The notes below the pieces were generated by a model. The model was given only the letters and a program-made list of their open reading frames with translations. It was not told the origin of the DNA and searched no databases. From Actinomycetota bacterium (GTDB lineage Bacteria > Actinomycetota > Humimicrobiia > Humimicrobiales > Humimicrobiaceae): a DNA stretch of 5,496 nucleotides. Made by a program: the position numbers and the translations under genes. The stretch spans positions 1 to 5,496 of the forward strand of contig PWYO01000098.1 in assembly GCA_003567835.1 (NCBI GenBank). Reading direction: 5' to 3'. Shown piece after piece: positions 4,877 to 5,496 of this stretch (the first letter of the stretch is position 1; the number at the start of each line of letters is the position of its first letter).

Positions 4877-5496
4877 ATGACGAAAATTAAGCAATCATCC
4901 TGCAGGCTGTGCAGGAGGGAAAAACAAAAATTATTTTTAAAGGGCCAAAGGTGCTTTACGGAAAAGTGTGCTATGGAACGAAAGCCTTATGTACCTGGAC
5001 AAAGAGCCAAAAGAAGAGTGATCGAATCCGAGTACTATCTGCAATTGCGGGAAAAACAAAAAGCGAAAAGGTTCTACGGTCTCAGGGAAAGGCAGTTTAG
5101 AAATTATTATGAAAAAGCGGTACAAAAGAAGGGCATTACCGGGGAAGTGCTGCTGCAGTTTTTAGAGACCAGGCTGGATAATGTGGTCTATCTGATGGGG
5201 CTTGCCTCTTCAAGAGAACAGGCCAAGCAGCTGATCGGTCATGGACATGTTGCCGTTGACGGAAAAATTGTGGATATTCCTTCCTATCAGCTGAAGGAAG
5301 ACCAGGAGATCAGCATAGCCAAAAAAAGCCAGGATATCGTTCCTGTAGTTGAAGCCAAAGAAAGTGCGGGGAGCTTGACTCCTCCAGCTTGGCTGGAAAT
5401 TGATTTGAACAAATTGACGGGCAAAGTGCTTAAGGTTCCGGAGCGGGAAGAAATCCAGGTGCCCATCAATGAACGCTTAATAGTAGAGCTGTATTC
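4877..5496 (+). CDS. rpsD: 30S ribosomal protein S4, zinc-type, C-terminus cut by the window
   Basis: S4 nucleates 16S rRNA 5'-domain assembly, lines the mRNA entry channel, and in several bacteria represses its own operon. The visible 206 residues run to LIVELY; family members usually end within a few residues of this, so nearly the whole gene is present. C9, C12, C26 and C31 form the N-terminal zinc knuckle (C+ form). SEYYLQLREKQKAKRFYG (51-68) and the S4 RNA-binding domain follow (about 98-150, RLDNVVY through HGHVAVDGK and IPSYQL). The usual PGQHG is PGQRA here. The start ATG 4877 is supported by AAGGGG at 4861-4866, ten bases upstream. No other start codon lies in frame after the rpsK stop, and Cys9 falls at its usual position. 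Confidence 0.96.
   Translation, partial: MTKIKQSSCRLCRREKQKLFLKGQRCFTEKCAMERKPYVPGQRAKRRVIESEYYLQLREKQKAKRFYGLRERQFRNYYEKAVQKKGITGEVLLQFLETRLDNVVYLMGLASSREQAKQLIGHGHVAVDGKIVDIPSYQLKEDQEISIAKKSQDIVPVVEAKESAGSLTPPAWLEIDLNKLTGKVLKVPEREEIQVPINERLIVELY

Noticed and set aside
4909..5100. A 63-codon plus-strand frame inside rpsD
   Set aside because: It is out of frame with S4, whose Cys knuckle and RNA-binding motifs read continuously from ATG 4877. There is no frameshift.
1..5496. A novel multi-gene system, mobile element, CRISPR array or RNA gene
   Set aside because: The whole window is accounted for by conserved translation and secretion genes with short spacers. No direct-repeat array, transposase, tRNA-like fold or foreign-looking segment is visible.

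Overview
This window is one uninterrupted stretch of the conserved bacterial translation/secretion gene cluster (the spc operon tail running into the alpha-operon genes). All ten genes lie on the + strand in the order rpsE (S5), rplO (L15), secY, adk, map, infA (IF-1), rpmJ (L36), rpsM (S13), rpsK (S11), rpsD (S4). The last is cut by the window edge just before its end. There is no mobile element, CRISPR array, RNA gene or new multi-gene system that I can support. The points of interest are in gene starts, gene content and small protein variations.

Organism: secY-adk-map-infA-rpmJ-rpsM-rpsK-rpsD is the order seen in Gram-positive-type bacteria (Bacillota and Actinomycetota). Strong AGGAGG-like ribosome binding sites and frequent GTG and TTG starts fit that. 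Some residue patterns resemble actinobacterial proteins as I know them: GRGTKGQ and RLPQLKGFKN in L15, and RETAVRSLQAAG followed by GAISDVTP in S11. The DNA is not GC-rich by eye. An early-branching, moderate-GC actinobacterial or clostridial lineage, or a related candidate phylum, is plausible, but this is a low-confidence inference.

Layout: 24-964 holds rpsE and rplO, with no rpmD (L30) between them, where it is usually found. 966-3615 holds secY, adk and map, packed with a 1-nt gap and then two 4-nt ATGA overlaps, so they are probably co-transcribed and translationally coupled. 3616-3689 is the only noticeable gap (74 nt) and carries a weak promoter-like pair. 3690-3911 is infA, which appears to begin with ATT. 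3934-5496 holds rpmJ, rpsM, rpsK and rpsD, spaced 12 to 27 nt apart.

Together the genes supply small- and large-subunit ribosomal proteins, the protein-conducting channel, adenylate kinase for nucleotide balance, the enzyme that removes N-terminal methionine, and an initiation factor. L36, S4 and the adenylate kinase LID all carry putative zinc-binding Cys or Cys/His sets.
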